A stretch of DNA of 64,000 nt from Mycolicibacterium rhodesiae (GCF_002086695.1 NZ_MVIH01000004.1:248001-312000), one strand, 5' to 3'; counted from the first letter of the stretch, positions 27,393 through 36,558 are shown. Program-made: numbers and translations. Notes: generated from the letters alone by a model not told the origin.

Positions 27393-28031
27393 ATGGAGCT
27401 GACGCATTTCGGGCATTCATGTCTTCTCGCCGAGTTTGACGGCGCCACCTTGCTGTTCGACCCGGGTAATTTCTCGCACGGCTTCGAGGGCGTGACCGGC
27501 CTCTCGGCGATCCTGATCACCCACCAGCACCCCGACCACGCCGACCGCGAACGGCTGCCGGCGCTGGTGGAGGCCAACCCGAACGCGGTGCTCTACGCCG
27601 ATCCGGCCACCGCGGCCGAGCTGGGCGAACCCTGGCGTGCCGTCCAGGTCGGCGACGAACTGAGCGTGGCGGGTCTGACCATCCGCGGGGTGGGCGGGCG
27701 CCACGCCGTCATCCATCCGGAGATTCCGGTCATCGACAACATCTCGTATCTGGTCGGCGACGCCGAACACCCGGCCCGGCTCATGCACCCCGGTGACGCG
27801 CTGTTCGTGCCCGGCGAGCCGGTGGATGTGCTGGCGACTCCCGCGGCCGCCCCGTGGATGAAGATCTCCGAGGCGGTGGACTATCTGCGGGCGGTCGCGC
27901 CGGAGCACGCGGTCCCGATCCATCAGGGGGTGGTGGCCCCGGAGGCGCGCGGCATCTATTACGGTCGGCTCACCGAGATGACCGACACGGACTTCCGGGT
28001 GCTGCCGGAAGAGAGTTCGTTCCGGTTTTGA
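27393..28031 (+). CDS. Metallo-beta-lactamase-fold hydrolase (UlaG/YcjJ-like)
   Basis: 212 residues: MELTHFGHSCLLAEFDGATLLFDPG opens the fold and ILITHQHPDHADRERLP is the HxHxDH zinc motif (near 53-58). Later metal ligands are in ARLMHPGDALFVPG and AVPIHQG. It belongs to the small UlaG-like MBL proteins, of unknown physiological substrate. ATG 27393 is seven bases after CACAAT, a possible leaderless -10. Divergent from the exported cysteine-rich gene with 37 bases between starts. Corresponds to Rv0786c by position. Confidence 0.88.
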   Translation: MELTHFGHSCLLAEFDGATLLFDPGNFSHGFEGVTGLSAILITHQHPDHADRERLPALVEANPNAVLYADPATAAELGEPWRAVQVGDELSVAGLTIRGVGGRHAVIHPEIPVIDNISYLVGDAEHPARLMHPGDALFVPGEPVDVLATPAAAPWMKISEAVDYLRAVAPEHAVPIHQGVVAPEARGIYYGRLTEMTDTDFRVLPEESSFRF

Positions 28032-28064
28032 GTCCACAAGGCGGACAGGCGAATTGACCAACTG

Positions 28065-28406
28065 ATGTTCGACAACTGGCGGGTGCGTCGACGCGGACAA
28101 CACTGTCAGGCGACCGTCGTGCACGCGCAGCAGGCCGCCAAGATCGCGACCAACGACTACCGCAAGTACCAATTCGTCGTCGATGTTCACCCACCGGGTG
28201 CCGAACCCGTCCGCCTCGAGATCACCGAGACGTTCACCGTCGGCGGATTGAAACCGGCGGTGGGCGACATCGTGGGAGTGCGGTGGGATGCCACCTCGAA
28301 CCGAGCCGTCTTCGATCTGGACGGTGACCCCCGCTACGACATCAAGGCGCTTCGCGCACAGCAGGACGCGCGGCGCAAAGACCTGCTCGACCAGCCGCCG
28401 GACTAG
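28065..28406 (+). CDS. Conserved hypothetical protein (113 residues)
   Basis: Starts MFDNWRVRRRGQHCQATVVH; the body alternates short beta-like stretches (KYQFVVDVHPPGAEPVRLEI, VGDIVGVRWDATSNRAVFDL) and ends with a charged helix (KALRAQQDARRKDLLDQ). This looks like a small SH3- or OB-like barrel with a helical tail, but I recognise no named family. 33 nt after the metallo-hydrolase and 18 nt before the SDR gene, so probably co-transcribed. Cytosolic, no signal or membrane segment. Confidence 0.75.
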   Translation: MFDNWRVRRRGQHCQATVVHAQQAAKIATNDYRKYQFVVDVHPPGAEPVRLEITETFTVGGLKPAVGDIVGVRWDATSNRAVFDLDGDPRYDIKALRAQQDARRKDLLDQPPD

Positions 28407-28424
28407 AGACACAGGGAGATATTG

Positions 28425-29231
28425 ATGAGCACAGCCGACCTGACCAGACTGTTCGGCCTGTCCGGGAAGACCGCGTTGGTCACCGGCGGCAGCAGCGGCA
28501 TCGGGGTGATGATCGCCCGCGGGCTGCTGCAGGCCGGCGCCGAGGTGATCATCAGTTCCCGCAAGGCCGACAAGTGCGAGCAGGTCGTCGCCGAGTTGTC
28601 GGAATTCGGGACGATCCGCGCGATCCCGGCCGATCTATCTCGACAGGAGGAGTGCAAGCGGCTGGCGGCCGAGGTCCTGGCCGGCACCGACAAGCTCGAC
28701 ATCCTGGTCAACAACGCCGGGGCGACGTGGGGCGAGCCGCTGGAGTCGTTTCCGACCTCGGCCTGGGACAAGGTGCTCGACCTCAATGTGAAGTCGCCGT
28801 TCTGGCTGGTGCAGGAACTGGTCGGCGCGCTGCGCAAGGCCGCGACCGCCGACGACCCCGCACGGGTGATCAACATCGGCAGCATCGACGGGATCCACGT
28901 GCCGGTGATGAACACCTACTCGTACTCGGCCAGCAAGGCGGCCGTGCATCAGTTGACTCGGGTACTCGCCAAAGAGCTTGGCCCCCAACACATCACGGTG
29001 AACGCGGTGGCACCCGGGCCGTTCCGGTCGAAGATGATGGCCGCCACCCTGGATGCGTTCGGGGACGCGATCGCGGCCTCGTCGCCGCTGGGGCGGATCG
29101 GCCGCGACGATGACATGGCCGGTATCGCGATTTTCCTGGCCGGCCGGGCCGGGTCCTACGTGAACGGGGCGATCATCCCGGTCGACGGCGGCATGGCGAC
29201 GACGGCGAGCGGGTCCGGCTCACGCGGCTGA
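28425..29231 (+). CDS. SDR family oxidoreductase (classical)
   Basis: 268 residues. Cofactor motif TGGSSGIGVMIARGL (near 19-26), NNAGATWGEP, catalytic Ser in VINIGSIDGIHVP and Tyr/Lys in YSYSASKAAV, plus the VNAVAPGPFRSKM segment; NADP(H) preference is suggested by the Arg in ISSRKADK. A fatty-acyl, carbonyl or steroid substrate is plausible but not shown. ATG 28425 has GGGAG 9 nt upstream; a TTG three bases earlier is ignored. Its 3' end overlaps the convergent DUF2334-like gene by 12 bp. Confidence 0.9.
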   Translation: MSTADLTRLFGLSGKTALVTGGSSGIGVMIARGLLQAGAEVIISSRKADKCEQVVAELSEFGTIRAIPADLSRQEECKRLAAEVLAGTDKLDILVNNAGATWGEPLESFPTSAWDKVLDLNVKSPFWLVQELVGALRKAATADDPARVINIGSIDGIHVPVMNTYSYSASKAAVHQLTRVLAKELGPQHITVNAVAPGPFRSKMMAATLDAFGDAIAASSPLGRIGRDDDMAGIAIFLAGRAGSYVNGAIIPVDGGMATTASGSGSRG

Positions 29232-29924
29232 TATTGCGGGGATCTGCGGGTCCCACCGGTACACCGTGGGCGTGCAACCGTGCAGCAGAGCGAGATCGAT
29301 CGCGTCGAGCATGGCCTGACGGGGCCCGACCTTACGCAATTGCTTTGCGGTGACGGCCAATCGGACGTTCCCGCCACGGCGCGCGGTGCGTTCCGCCGAC
29401 AGGACCAGTGTGCGGCACCACCAGGGTTCGGTGACGAATCCTTCGCCGATTCCGACCACCCGGGAGCGTGTCGTGGTGCCGGTGACCAGGTCCGTGATGC
29501 CGTGCAGATCGACGAGCAGTCGGAAGCCGTTGCGCGGCAACGCCAGTGCCGTCCCGGCGGACACGGTCCAGCCGGGGGCGGCGAACAGCCGACTCCGCAG
29601 ACCGACGTGTTCGAGCACCCGATCGGCGCCCATCAGCCGCAGGTTCGCCTCGTGCGCGGGCAGCGCACCGAACTCGCCGCGGCGCTTCTTGGTGGCGGCG
29701 GCGTCGAAACCGTGCAGCACCACCGCATCACCGCCGGACCGTCGGCTCGTCAGCCAGCTGATGGTGCGAGCGTCGGATTCCAGTCGGTAGCCGTCCTTGA
29801 GCCGGGGGGCGACGAGCAGCGACAGCGGAACCGCGCGACTGTCGAGCGCCGCGCAGAACTCTTCGACGTCGCTGCGCGTCCGATCACTGATCCCGGACAC
29901 CGACACGATGAGTTGTCCAGCCAC
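29220..29924 (-). CDS. DUF2334/polysaccharide-deacetylase-like protein (Rv0784 type)
   Basis: About 234 residues: LIVSVSGISDRTRSDVEEF, LSLLVAPRLKDGYRL, AVVLHGFDAA, FGALPAHEANLRLM and FAAPGWTVSAGTALALPR fit the DUF2334 branch of the NodB-like deacetylases, which keeps a (beta/alpha) barrel. The conserved VLHGFD carries a likely metal His-x-x-Asp. Two possible GTG/ATG starts exist (29954 and 29924); 29924 is chosen since homologues begin just before the first strand. Cytosolic by lack of signal. Overlaps the SDR 3' end in a convergent arrangement. Confidence 0.72.
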   Translation of the reverse strand: MAGQLIVSVSGISDRTRSDVEEFCAALDSRAVPLSLLVAPRLKDGYRLESDARTISWLTSRRSGGDAVVLHGFDAAATKKRRGEFGALPAHEANLRLMGADRVLEHVGLRSRLFAAPGWTVSAGTALALPRNGFRLLVDLHGITDLVTGTTTRSRVVGIGEGFVTEPWWCRTLVLSAERTARRGGNVRLAVTAKQLRKVGPRQAMLDAIDLALLHGCTPTVYRWDPQIPAISAA

Positions 29925-29992
29925 ACTCGTAGTCTGGCAACTCCAGGTGTCCACACGGTGTCTGCCACCTTGAAGTCAGGCGACCATTGGGA

Positions 29993-30481
29993 TCAGCCCG
30001 GCAGAACCGCCTCGATCGCGGCGATCACTTCGGGGGCGTCGGGCTCGGTCTGCGGCCGGAACCGGTTGACCACCGTCCCGCCCGGCGCGATCACGAACTT
30101 CTCGAAGTTCCACGCGATGTCGCCGGCCTTGCCGTCACCGTCGGCGACGCCTGCGAGCTCGGCGTACAGCGGGTGCCGGTCGTCGCCGTTGACGTCGGTC
30201 TTGGCCAACAGCGGGAACGTCACGCCGTAGGTGGTGGAGCAGAACGTCTGGATCTCCTCCGCGGTCCCCGGCTCCTGACCCATGAACTGGTTGCAGGGCA
30301 CCCCGATCACGGTCAGGCCGCGGTCACCGTAATCGCGGGCCAGCTGCTCCAGCGCCCCGTACTGAGGGGTGAGGCCGCATTTTGACGCGACGTTGACCAG
30401 CAGGATCGCCCGGTCGGCGTAGTCGGCCAGCGAGGTCGCTTGACCGTCGAGGGTGGTGAGCGGGATGTCGGTCAGACTCAT
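29993..30481 (-). CDS. Glutathione peroxidase family protein (thioredoxin-dependent peroxidase)
   Basis: 162 residues: [13 protein letters not shown], peroxidatic Cys in VNVASKCGLTPQY (near 35), the Gln in PCNQFMGQEPG with a second Cys near 63, and the Trp in IAWNFEKFVI. Mycobacteria lack glutathione, so such enzymes use thioredoxin; this is family knowledge. The ATG overlaps the oligopeptidase B stop (ATGA), placing it third in purC-ptrB-gpx. The long upstream frame to 30817 lies inside ptrB and is not coding. Confidence 0.93.
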   Translation of the reverse strand: MSLTDIPLTTLDGQATSLADYADRAILLVNVASKCGLTPQYGALEQLARDYGDRGLTVIGVPCNQFMGQEPGTAEEIQTFCSTTYGVTFPLLAKTDVNGDDRHPLYAELAGVADGDGKAGDIAWNFEKFVIAPGGTVVNRFRPQTEPDAPEVIAAIEAVLPG

Positions 30482-32589
30482 GCCGGTGAGGTTACCTCGT
30501 GCTGTTCGGCGCCGGCGGTGGCCAGCAGCCAGGCGTACTGGAACGCCGCTTCCTTCCAGCGCTCGTAGCGGCCACTGATGCCGCCATGTCCTGCGGCCAT
30601 CTGTGTTTTCAGCAGCACGGGATGCTCGTCGGTCTTGGTGTGCCGAAGCGCGGCAACCCACTTCGCCGGTTCGACGTAGAGAACGCGGGTGTCGTTGAGC
30701 GATGTCATCGCCAGGATCGCCGGGTATTCCTTGGCTTCGACGTTCTCGTACGGCGAGTAGGACTTCATGTAGAAGTAGACGTCCTTGTTCTCCAACGGGT
30801 TTCCCCACTCGTCCCATTCGGTCACCGTCAGCGGCAGCGAAGGGTCGAGGATCGAGGTGAGCGGGTCCACGAACGGCACCTGGGCGAGGATGCCGGCGAA
30901 CAGGTGCGGCGCCAGGTTCGCCACCGCACCCATCAGCAGACCGCCCGCACTTCCGCCGAGTGCCACCAGATTCTGCGGCCGGGTCAGCCCGGTGTCGACC
31001 AGATGCTGTGCGACCGCGATGAAGTCGGTGAAGGTGTTGCGCTTCTGGAGCAGCTTGCCGTTCTCGTACCAGAGCCGTCCCATCTCACCACCACCCCGAA
31101 TGTGGGCGACCGCGAAGACCATCCCGCGGTCGAGCAGCGAAAGGCGCGCCACCGAGAATCGCGGATCCTCCGAGGACTCGTACGCACCGTACCCGTACAA
31201 CACTGTGGGAGCAGGGAATTCGATGCCCGCTTTGTGGACGATCGAGATCGGCACCCGGGTGCCGTCCTCGGCGGTCGCCCAGTCGCGGCGCTCGACGTAG
31301 TCCTCGCTGCGGTAACCGCCCAGCACCGGTTGCTCGCGCAGCAGGGTGCGCTCGCCGGTGGCGAGATCGAGATCGTAGATGCGCAGCGGAGTCACGAACG
31401 AGGTGGTGCCGACCCGCAATTTGGCTGTCGACCAGTTGGGGTTGCCTGCCAGACCCGCTGAGGCCAGTTCGGAGTCGAACGCGATCTCCTCCGGCGCGCC
31501 GTAGCCGTCGGCGCCGATGGGCCACAACTGAATCCGCGGCAACGCCTCCCGCCGGTAGCTGACCACCAGGTGATCGGCGAAAGCGTCGACCCCGTCCAGG
31601 CGGACGTCGTCGCGTGCGGCGATCAGGGTGCGCTGGTCGGTCGGGTCACTGACCGGCGCCTCCACCAGGGTGAAGTTGACCGCACCGTCGTTGTGCAGGA
31701 TCAGGAAGCGGTCCTCGCCCCCGATCACCGCGTGCTCCACCGAGTACTCGATACCGTCGCGGCGCGGCAGCACCGAGGTGAACTCCGCGTTCGGGTCGGC
31801 GGCGTCACCCACCCACACCTGCGAGGTGATCGCCGATCCGGCCGCGATGATCACGTACTTGTTGCTGCGGGTGCGGCCCATGCCGACCCAGAACCGTTCG
31901 TCCGGTTCGTGGAACACCTGCTCGTCGGGCTGGCCTGAGCCGAGCCGGTGCCGCCAGACGGTGTCGGGCCGCCACGCCTCGTCGACGGTGGTGTAGTAGA
32001 CGCATCCGTTGTCGGCCGCCCACGTCACCCCGGACGAGATCCCGGCGATCTGGTCGGCGTACAGCTCACCGGTGCGTAAGTCCTTGAACCGCAGCGTGTA
32101 TCGCTCGTCGCCGACGGTATCGACCGAATAGGCCAAGAGGTGGCCGTCGAGGCTCACACTGCTGGCGCCGAGCGAGAAGAACTCGTGCCCCTCGGCCAAC
32201 GCATTCTCGTCGAGCAGTACCTGCTCACCCGGGACGTCGGTGTCCTCGTCGAACACCGGCGGATCCCAGTCGTCGGGACCGGCGACCGGGCAGCGGCAGT
32301 GTGCGCCGTACTGCTTGCCTTCGAAGCTGCGGCCGTAGTACCACCAGTCACCGCGTCGCGTCGGAATCGACATGTCGGTTTCCTTGGTCCGCGCCTTGAT
32401 CTCGTCGAAGATCTTCTGCCGCAGCGGTTCCAGATGTGCGGTGGCCTCGTCGGCGTAGGCGTTCTCCGCTTCGAGGTGGGCGATGACCTCCGGATCGGTC
32501 TTCTCACGCAACCATTCGTAGGGGTCCATGAAGACGTCGTCGTGGAAGACGCGCCGGGTGTCGACCCGCTTCGCGACGGGTGGGTTCAT
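30478..32589 (-). CDS. ptrB: Oligopeptidase B (S9A serine peptidase)
   Basis: 703 residues; cleaves peptides after Arg or Lys in the cytosol. N-terminal beta-propeller ([32 protein letters not shown]) is followed by an alpha/beta hydrolase domain with nucleophile [12 protein letters not shown], an Asp in [10 protein letters not shown] and a His in [13 protein letters not shown]. In M. tuberculosis H37Rv the equivalent is split (ptrBa/ptrBb, Rv0781-Rv0782); here it is one intact frame. ATG overlaps the purC stop by 4 nt, so expression is coupled to purine synthesis. Confidence 0.95.
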   Translation of the reverse strand: MNPPVAKRVDTRRVFHDDVFMDPYEWLREKTDPEVIAHLEAENAYADEATAHLEPLRQKIFDEIKARTKETDMSIPTRRGDWWYYGRSFEGKQYGAHCRCPVAGPDDWDPPVFDEDTDVPGEQVLLDENALAEGHEFFSLGASSVSLDGHLLAYSVDTVGDERYTLRFKDLRTGELYADQIAGISSGVTWAADNGCVYYTTVDEAWRPDTVWRHRLGSGQPDEQVFHEPDERFWVGMGRTRSNKYVIIAAGSAITSQVWVGDAADPNAEFTSVLPRRDGIEYSVEHAVIGGEDRFLILHNDGAVNFTLVEAPVSDPTDQRTLIAARDDVRLDGVDAFADHLVVSYRREALPRIQLWPIGADGYGAPEEIAFDSELASAGLAGNPNWSTAKLRVGTTSFVTPLRIYDLDLATGERTLLREQPVLGGYRSEDYVERRDWATAEDGTRVPISIVHKAGIEFPAPTVLYGYGAYESSEDPRFSVARLSLLDRGMVFAVAHIRGGGEMGRLWYENGKLLQKRNTFTDFIAVAQHLVDTGLTRPQNLVALGGSAGGLLMGAVANLAPHLFAGILAQVPFVDPLTSILDPSLPLTVTEWDEWGNPLENKDVYFYMKSYSPYENVEAKEYPAILAMTSLNDTRVLYVEPAKWVAALRHTKTDEHPVLLKTQMAAGHGGISGRYERWKEAAFQYAWLLATAGAEQHEVTSPA

Positions 32590-33482
32590 GCGCCTGCTCC
32601 GATCCAGTCGTCGAACGACAGTCCCGAAATGCGTTCGTATGCCTCAATGTATCGCGCGCGGGTGGCCTCGACGATCTCGTCCGGAAGAGGCGGCGGGGGC
32701 GCCGAACCGTAGCGGTCCCAACCCGATTCCGGCCCGGTGAGCCAGTTGCGGACGAACTGCTTGTCGAAGCTGGGCTGCACCACACCGGCCTGGTAGCTGT
32801 CGGCCGGCCAGTAGCGCGACGAGTCCGGGGTGAAGACCTCGTCGGCCAGCACCACCCGGTCGTCGGCGTCCACACCGAATTCGAACTTGGTGTCGGCGAT
32901 GATGATGCCCTTGGTCAACGCGTGGTCGGCGGCCTGGAGGTAGATCTGCAGCGTGCGCTCGCGAAGCTGGTTGGCGCGCACCGGGCCGACCAGTTCGATG
33001 GCCCGGTCGAACGAGATGTTCTCGTCATGCTCGCCGAGTTCGGCCTTGGTCGCCGGGGTGAACAGCGGCTCGTCGAACCGGCTCGCCTCGACCAGGCCCG
33101 GCGGCAATGCGATGCCGCACACCGTGCCGTCGCGCTGGTAGTCCAGCAGGCCTGAGCCGGTCAGGTAGCCGCGGGCAACGCATTCGATCGGCACCATCTC
33201 CAGCTGCCGCACCACGAGCGCGCGACCCAGCACGTCGGCGGGGATCCGCGGGTCGTCGGGCGGGCCGGCCAGATGGTTGGGCGCGTCGATGAAATCGAAG
33301 AAGAACACGCTCATCGCGGTGAGGATGCGGCCCTTGTCGGGAATCAGGCTGTCCAGGATGTGGTCGTAGGCCGAGATCCGGTCGCTGGCGACGAACAACA
33401 GGTGTTCATCGTCGATCCGGTAGATCTCGCGGACCTTGCCGCTGGCCAGGTGCTGATAGTCGCTCAGAGCGGGGCGGGACAT
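32586..33482 (-). CDS. purC: SAICAR synthetase PurC
   Basis: Joins CAIR and aspartate with ATP in purine step eight. 298 residues: [84 protein letters not shown] and [20 protein letters not shown] 33482 gives [12 protein letters not shown], near-identical to the M. tuberculosis start as I recall it. First gene of the purC-ptrB-glutathione-peroxidase run. Divergent from the membrane-protein gene with a 51-nt gap. Confidence 0.97.
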   Translation of the reverse strand: MSRPALSDYQHLASGKVREIYRIDDEHLLFVASDRISAYDHILDSLIPDKGRILTAMSVFFFDFIDAPNHLAGPPDDPRIPADVLGRALVVRQLEMVPIECVARGYLTGSGLLDYQRDGTVCGIALPPGLVEASRFDEPLFTPATKAELGEHDENISFDRAIELVGPVRANQLRERTLQIYLQAADHALTKGIIIADTKFEFGVDADDRVVLADEVFTPDSSRYWPADSYQAGVVQPSFDKQFVRNWLTGPESGWDRYGSAPPPPLPDEIVEATRARYIEAYERISGLSFDDWIGAGA

Positions 33483-33533
33483 CGCGTCAGCCTAACGGCC
33501 GCTGACTTGGCGCGACTGTGCTGGGATCGAGCC

Positions 33534-34172
33534 ATGAGATCGCGGTTCCTGCCCTACGCCACCACCCCGGGCCGGCTGCTGGCGCAGTTGGTCAGCGACG
33601 TGGCAGTCGCCTCGTGGATCACCGTGTGGGTCATGGTCGGGCTGGCGGTGCACACCGCGGTCACCACGATCGCCGACGTCGGCCGCCAGGTCAAAGACGG
33701 CGCCACCGGGATCTCGGACAATCTGCATTCCGCCGGCGACAGCGCGCACAAGATCCCGTTGGTCGGCGACACCGTCGCCAAGCCGCTGCGGGCCGCCAGC
33801 GAGGCCGCCCTTGATGTCGCGGGCGCGGGCCACAACCTGGACACCACGGCCAGCTGGCTGGCGGTGGTGCTGGCGCTCGCGGTGGCCGCACCGCCGATCC
33901 TGGCCGTCGGCATGCCGTGGCTGTTCCTGCGGATCCGGTTCTTCCGCCGCAAGTGGACGGTCATCGCGCTGACCCGGACCCCCGCCGGTGAACAGCTGCT
34001 GGCGCTGCGCGCCCTGGCCAACCGGCCGCTGCGCAAGCTCGCCGAGGTGACCGTCGACCCGGTCGGCGCCTGGCGGCGCGAGGACCCGTATGCGATCCGC
34101 GGCCTGGCCACCCTCGAACTGCGCTCGGCAGGTGTGGCCGCCCCGCGCTATTGGCGGAATCCGGCGCGCTAA
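33534..34172 (+). CDS. Conserved mycobacterial membrane protein (Rv0779c type)
   Basis: 212 residues with two hydrophobic segments (VAVASWITVWVMVGLAVHT near 22-45 and LAVVLALAVAAPPILAVG near 107-128) and a loop between them rich in Ser/Asp (GATGISDNLHSAGDSAHKIP). The C-terminal third is basic and cytosolic-looking (RIRFFRRKWTVIALT). No enzyme motif seen. By synteny this is Rv0779c next to purC. Its TAA stop forms the first bases of the 30-bp identical core of the direct repeat at 34162-34199. Confidence 0.85.
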   Translation: MRSRFLPYATTPGRLLAQLVSDVAVASWITVWVMVGLAVHTAVTTIADVGRQVKDGATGISDNLHSAGDSAHKIPLVGDTVAKPLRAASEAALDVAGAGHNLDTTASWLAVVLALAVAAPPILAVGMPWLFLRIRFFRRKWTVIALTRTPAGEQLLALRALANRPLRKLAEVTVDPVGAWRREDPYAIRGLATLELRSAGVAAPRYWRNPAR

Positions 34173-34199
34173 CCGGGGCTGTACCCCGGAAACCGCGCC
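34162..34199 (+). repeat. Direct repeat copy 1 (38 bp) bounding the nuclease gene
   Basis: Identical to 35096-35133 except one base (C/A at position 8). Core order: CGGCGCG, variable base, TAA stop, hairpin CCGGGG-CTGTA-CCCCGG, then AAACCGCGCC. It covers the last two codons, stop and probable terminator hairpin of the membrane-protein gene. The unit length between copies is 934 bp. Confidence 0.92.
34173..34189 (+). terminator. Hairpin terminator in repeat copy 1
   Basis: CCGGGG (34173-34178), loop CTGTA, CCCCGG (34184-34189), directly after the TAA of the membrane-protein gene. Six GC pairs, no T-run. Confidence 0.55.
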
Positions 34200-34245
34200 C
34201 GATTCGGGTGGGAACCAGCGCGAGGCTGCCTGCGTCCGATCTGGT

Positions 34246-35106
34246 GTGCTCGAAGATCACCTTCGCCGCCAGGACGGGGTCGTCACGCTGGCGCAGGCGC
34301 GTCGGTCGGGGCTCAGCGAGGACGCGGTACGACACCGGGTCAGCGCCGGGCTGTGGCGGCGTTGCGGTCCCGGGGTGTACTTCGCCGACGATCGTCCGTT
34401 CACGCCTGCAGCCAGGATCCGGGCCGCGGTATGGAGTCGCGGGCATCGCGCCGCGGCGAGCGGACTCGCCGCCGCGTGGTGGTTGGGGCTCACCGTGACA
34501 GTCCCCGACGTGGTCGAGATCACCGTGCCGCGCAACAGCCACGGTCGCGCCGCCCCGGGGACCCGGGTGCGGCGGCGGGATCTCGCCGAGGTCGATGTCG
34601 TCGAGCACCGGTCGCTGCGGGTCACGGCGCCCGCGCTGACCGTGATCGAAGCAGCCGTATCGCCTGGCGGTGGCGCGGCCATCATGGACACCGCTCTGCA
34701 ACGGCGCGTCGAACTGCCCGCCCTCGAACGCGCACACGACCGTAACCGCGGCCGCCGCGGGTCCACCGCAAGCCGGCAGCTGCTGGACGCCGCCGCCGGC
34801 GGCGCGCGCTCCGAGGCCGAGCGGCTGATCATTCGCCTACTCACGCAGGCGGGTATCACCGGCTGGCGCGCCAACTTCCCGGTCGGCAATTACGTTGTGG
34901 ACGTTGCCTTTCCGGCTCAGCGGGTGGCCATCGAGATCGACGGCTGGGCGTTCCACAGCGACCAGGCCGCTTTCCAGAACGACCGCACGCGGCAGAACCG
35001 GCTCGCTCTGCAGGGCTGGCAGGTCCTTCGCTTCACCTGGCTGGACCTGACGCAACATCCCAGCCGGGTGCTCGCTCAGGTACGCGCCGCCATCTCGGCG
35101 CGATAA
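34246..35106 (+). CDS. AbiEi-like winged-helix plus DUF559 endonuclease-fold protein
   Basis: About 286 residues from GTG 34246. The N-terminal part (VLEDHLRRQDGVVTLAQAR, GLSEDAVRHRVSAGLWRRC, GPGVYFADD) is the winged-helix AntA/AbiEi-type antitoxin head; the middle (WLGLTVTVPDVVEITVP, VIEAAVS) is the AbiEi C-terminal-like segment. The last about 100 residues are DUF559, a Vsr/PD-(D/E)xK-like nuclease fold: SEAERLIIRLLTQAGI (Glu), YVVDVAFPAQRVAIEIDGW (Asp and ExD), FQNDRTRQNRLALQGWQVLRF. Such orphan genes are frequent and variable in mycobacteria. Flanked by 38-bp repeats. The start is uncertain; no ribosome site is clear. Confidence 0.83.
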   Translation: MLEDHLRRQDGVVTLAQARRSGLSEDAVRHRVSAGLWRRCGPGVYFADDRPFTPAARIRAAVWSRGHRAAASGLAAAWWLGLTVTVPDVVEITVPRNSHGRAAPGTRVRRRDLAEVDVVEHRSLRVTAPALTVIEAAVSPGGGAAIMDTALQRRVELPALERAHDRNRGRRGSTASRQLLDAAAGGARSEAERLIIRLLTQAGITGWRANFPVGNYVVDVAFPAQRVAIEIDGWAFHSDQAAFQNDRTRQNRLALQGWQVLRFTWLDLTQHPSRVLAQVRAAISAR

Positions 35107-35133
35107 CCGGGGCTGTACCCCGGAAACCGCGCC
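35096..35133 (+). repeat. Direct repeat copy 2 (38 bp) bounding the nuclease gene
   Basis: Second copy of the 34162-34199 repeat with one mismatch. Here too the repeat contains the last codons (Ala-Arg), TAA stop and hairpin of the gene before it, now the DUF559 gene. Excision between copies would leave one intact repeat behind the membrane-protein gene. Confidence 0.92.
35107..35123 (+). terminator. Hairpin terminator in repeat copy 2
   Basis: CCGGGG-CTGTA-CCCCGG directly after the TAA of the DUF559 gene; same stem as copy 1. Confidence 0.55.
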
Positions 35134-35144
35134 GCATCTTTCAC

Positions 35145-35172
35145 TAGTAATCAATCAAACGATTGATTACTA
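35145..35172. promoter_or_regulatory. TetR-type operator (perfect 12-bp inverted repeat)
   Basis: TAGTAATCAATC (35145-35156), AAAC, GATTGATTACTA (35161-35172): every base pairs. It is AT-rich in a GC-rich genome and ends 30 nt before the Rieske oxygenase ATG; TACTAT at 35168-35173 inside the right arm could be the -10, so binding would block transcription. A TetR gene lies at the end of the same cluster. Confidence 0.8.
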
Positions 35173-35202
35173 TCGCCAGCAGACCACGAGAGGGGTTCAT
35201 CG

Positions 35203-36558
35203 ATGACGTCTACCGCCCTGCCCGGCGAATGGGTCGACCACGCACCGGGACTCGACGATCTGGCGGGCAGATTCCAATCCCGGATCTCCGCGGACCGCTA
35301 CCGCTCGCGGGAGTACGCCGACCGCGAGCGTGCGGCGATCTGGATGAAGACCTGGCAGATCGCCGGCCGGGTGGACGACCTTCCCAAAGTCGGCGACTGG
35401 ATGGAATACAAGATCTACGACCAGTCCTTCCTCATCGTGCGGGGCAAGGACGAGCAACTGCGCGGTTTCGTCAACGCCTGCCGGCATCGCGGAAATGCCA
35501 TCTGCCAGGGCCGCACCGGCAATGCCAAGCGCGGGTTCCTGTGTCAGTACCACCTGTGGTCTTACGACCTCGACGGCCGACTCAAGGGACTGCTGCGGGA
35601 ACAGAACGCGGGCGGCATCGACAAGAACGACAACTCGCTGATCACAGTTCCGGTGGACACCTTCGGCGGCTTCATCTTCATCAACCCCGACCCCGCCGCC
35701 CAACCGCTTGCGGACTGGATCGGTGCGGAGGCGATGGCGACGCTACAGCCGTATCACCTCGAACTGATGTCGACGGTGATGAACGTCCGAGAAGCTCTGG
35801 ACTGCAACTGGAAAGTCGTGATGGACGCCTTCAACGAGGGCTATCACGTCAATGGAGTCCACCCGCAGCTGCTGGCAGTGCTCAACATTGCGCCCGAGAC
35901 CACGCGCTACAAGTTCTTCGAGAACCACACCATCGCGATAGCCCCCTTCGACGTCGTCGGGGCGACCCCCGAAAAGCAGGTCGAGGGCACGCTGTCGCTG
36001 CCCGAGACCTTCCCGGGCACGGTCGCGGTGATCCCACGATTCCAAGAACTCGTCAAGGAGTACACCGCCGATGACGGCTCCATCGGCTTCCCCGACGGGG
36101 TTACGGCGCGCACGCTGCTGCAGAAGGCGACCCGTGCGCACCTCACCGAGATTGGCTTGGATGTCAGCGGCCTGACCGACGCCCAGATGAGCGACAACCA
36201 CGGCTGGTTCCTGTTCCCCAACTTCATGATGACCATCAGGGCCGGCGAGTGCCACGTGATCTTGGCGAGGCCGCACCCCGACGGCGACCCCAACCGGTGC
36301 GTCTGGCATGTCGCGAGCTACATGTATCTGCCCAAGGAGATAGCCGACCAGTTCTCGGTGGACCTGACCGAGGTCGACGAACCAGGCAGCTACAAGTATT
36401 TCGAAGCGCTGCAACAGGATTACGAGCAGATGCAGCGTCAGCAGGCCGGGTTGCGCAACGAGAGCCTCGATCACCTGATGCTGGTGAGCGAGGAGATCGT
36501 CGTCGCAAAGTTTCACGACACCATGGATCGATGGATGGCAGGAAAGGCCGCACAGTGA
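35203..36558 (+). CDS. Rieske non-heme iron oxygenase, alpha subunit
   Basis: 451 residues. Rieske [2Fe-2S] ligands are in CRHRGNAICQG and, 17 residues on, CQYHLWSYDLDGRLKG (CxH...CxxH). The catalytic domain has the bridging Asp and mononuclear iron His pair in MDAFNEGYHVNGVHPQLL. Such enzymes hydroxylate aromatic or other hydrophobic compounds; no close substrate match can be read. No ferredoxin or reductase is encoded here, so electrons must come from elsewhere. First gene of a tightly packed operon (GTGA overlap with the next gene), just after the palindromic operator. Confidence 0.93.
   Translation: MTSTALPGEWVDHAPGLDDLAGRFQSRISADRYRSREYADRERAAIWMKTWQIAGRVDDLPKVGDWMEYKIYDQSFLIVRGKDEQLRGFVNACRHRGNAICQGRTGNAKRGFLCQYHLWSYDLDGRLKGLLREQNAGGIDKNDNSLITVPVDTFGGFIFINPDPAAQPLADWIGAEAMATLQPYHLELMSTVMNVREALDCNWKVVMDAFNEGYHVNGVHPQLLAVLNIAPETTRYKFFENHTIAIAPFDVVGATPEKQVEGTLSLPETFPGTVAVIPRFQELVKEYTADDGSIGFPDGVTARTLLQKATRAHLTEIGLDVSGLTDAQMSDNHGWFLFPNFMMTIRAGECHVILARPHPDGDPNRCVWHVASYMYLPKEIADQFSVDLTEVDEPGSYKYFEALQQDYEQMQRQQAGLRNESLDHLMLVSEEIVVAKFHDTMDRWMAGKAAQ

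Noticed and set aside
34090-34245. A longer start for the DUF559 gene at 34090
   Set aside because: This part overlaps the end of the membrane-protein gene and the repeat in another frame; no homologous sequence or ribosome site.
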